Shown in pieces: positions 14,260 to 14,822 of a stretch of DNA of 14,822 nt. Within the stretch, counting starts at the first letter, position 1. Each line of letters begins with the position of its first letter. Origin of the DNA: Draconibacterium orientale (GTDB taxonomy: Bacteria; Bacteroidota; Bacteroidia; Bacteroidales; UBA1556); the NCBI GenBank assembly GCA_022736595.1, contig DZDC01000054.1, positions 1 through 14,822 of the forward strand, read 5' to 3'. The notes beneath the pieces were generated by a model. The model was given only the letters and a program-made list of their open reading frames with translations, did not search any database and was not told the origin of the DNA. The position numbers and the translations under genes are program-made.

Positions 14260-14822
14260 ATGAAAAACTTTGAACGTATATTGCAACAACAACAATTGTT
14301 TTTCAACGAAAACAAAACAAAACCCATTTCCTTTAGAAAAAGTCAATTAATACAACTAAAAAAAGTATTAAAAGAAAACATAAATGACTTGAATAAAGCT
14401 ATTTATGAAGATTTTAGAAAGTCGGAGTTTGAAACTTATGCCACCGAATTGAGCATGATTTTTCATGAAATAGATATGGCTCTCAAAAACCTTGACTCTT
14501 GGAGCAAAAAAATAAGAGTTAAAACTGATTTAGCCAACTTCCCCGCAGTAAGTTATTTATATCCCGAACCATTAGGAACCGTTTTGGTAATTGGAGCATG
14601 GAATTACCCATACCAATTATCAATTTTACCAGCGGTAATGGCTCTTGCTGCAGGCAACAATGTGGTAATAAAACCAAGTGAATTGGCAGCCAATACCTCC
14701 AAGGTGATGGCTAAAATAATCAACTCAAGTTTTGATCCAGCCGTCCTCTTTGTTGCCGAAGGAGGCATTGAAGAAACTACTTTTCTACTCAACCAAAAAT
14801 TTGATTTAATTTTCTATACGGG
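14260..14822 (+). CDS. Aldehyde dehydrogenase, class 3-like (partial, 3' end beyond window)
   Basis: The first 187 residues of an NAD(P)-dependent aldehyde dehydrogenase of the class 3/fatty aldehyde type, which oxidises aldehydes to carboxylic acids. The ATG at 14260 gives the normal N-terminus (MKNFERILQQQQLFF) with no signal peptide. The cofactor-binding region is clear: PEPLGTVLVIGAWNYPYQLS (residues about 102-121), which contains the catalytic Asn115 of the NYP motif, then PAVMALAAGNNVVIKPSELA with Lys138. The start of the KFDLIFYTG element follows, where the window ends. The catalytic cysteine lies beyond the window, so activity cannot be judged. The palindrome at 14203-14227 sits in its short upstream region. 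Confidence 0.93.
   Translation, partial: MKNFERILQQQQLFFNENKTKPISFRKSQLIQLKKVLKENINDLNKAIYEDFRKSEFETYATELSMIFHEIDMALKNLDSWSKKIRVKTDLANFPAVSYLYPEPLGTVLVIGAWNYPYQLSILPAVMALAAGNNVVIKPSELAANTSKVMAKIINSSFDPAVLFVAEGGIEETTFLLNQKFDLIFYT

Noticed and set aside
1..14822. CRISPR array, prophage or integrase genes
   Set aside because: No regularly spaced direct repeats, cas genes, phage structural genes or recombinase were seen; tRNA-Val is intact but no attachment-site repeat or integrase accompanies it.

Overview
The window looks like an AT-rich chromosomal segment of a free-living member of the Bacteroidota (Flavobacteriia/Sphingobacteriia/Cytophagia-like). Supporting evidence is a PorV outer-membrane component of the type IX secretion system (T9SS), two proteins ending in gliding-motility-associated (type B) C-terminal domains, near absence of Shine-Dalgarno sequences, and several perfect TAnnTTTG boxes, the -7 element of Bacteroidota promoters. 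I cannot place it to genus.

Left part (about 246-7909, minus strand): a tightly packed five-gene unit reading right to left. Order: M16 metallopeptidase with the zinc motif HLFEH; ECF sigma factor; membrane-anchored anti-sigma-like protein whose outer part is an Ig-like domain plus a gliding-motility C-terminal domain; second M16 protein without the zinc motif but with the Arg/Tyr pair; and an ~1140-residue secreted, fibronectin-type-III-like T9SS cargo protein. Gaps are 49, 6, 7 and 4 bp, a -7 box precedes the first gene and a hairpin terminator follows the last. Beyond the terminator is a small (~160 bp) inverted-repeat element resembling a MITE.

Middle (7957-10523): glyA (serine hydroxymethyltransferase) on the plus strand with a promoter-like box ~200 nt upstream, a strong bidirectional terminator, and a convergent unrecognised outer-membrane beta-barrel gene.

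Right part: porV-ispF-mobA-like, a plus-strand set with 1- and 8-bp overlaps (T9SS outer-membrane shuttle, isoprenoid pathway enzyme, nucleotidyltransferase). It converges with, and overlaps by 11 bp, an MscS-family channel gene. Divergent from the channel is tRNA-Val(GAC), then a nearly perfect 25-bp palindrome, then the start of a class-3 aldehyde dehydrogenase gene running off the window.

The most unusual item is the sigma/anti-sigma cassette lodged between the two complementary halves of an M16 peptidase, with a T9SS-type C-terminal domain fused to the anti-sigma-like protein and a large T9SS cargo gene at the end of the same unit. A plausible but unproven reading is a surface/secretion-stress regulatory circuit.
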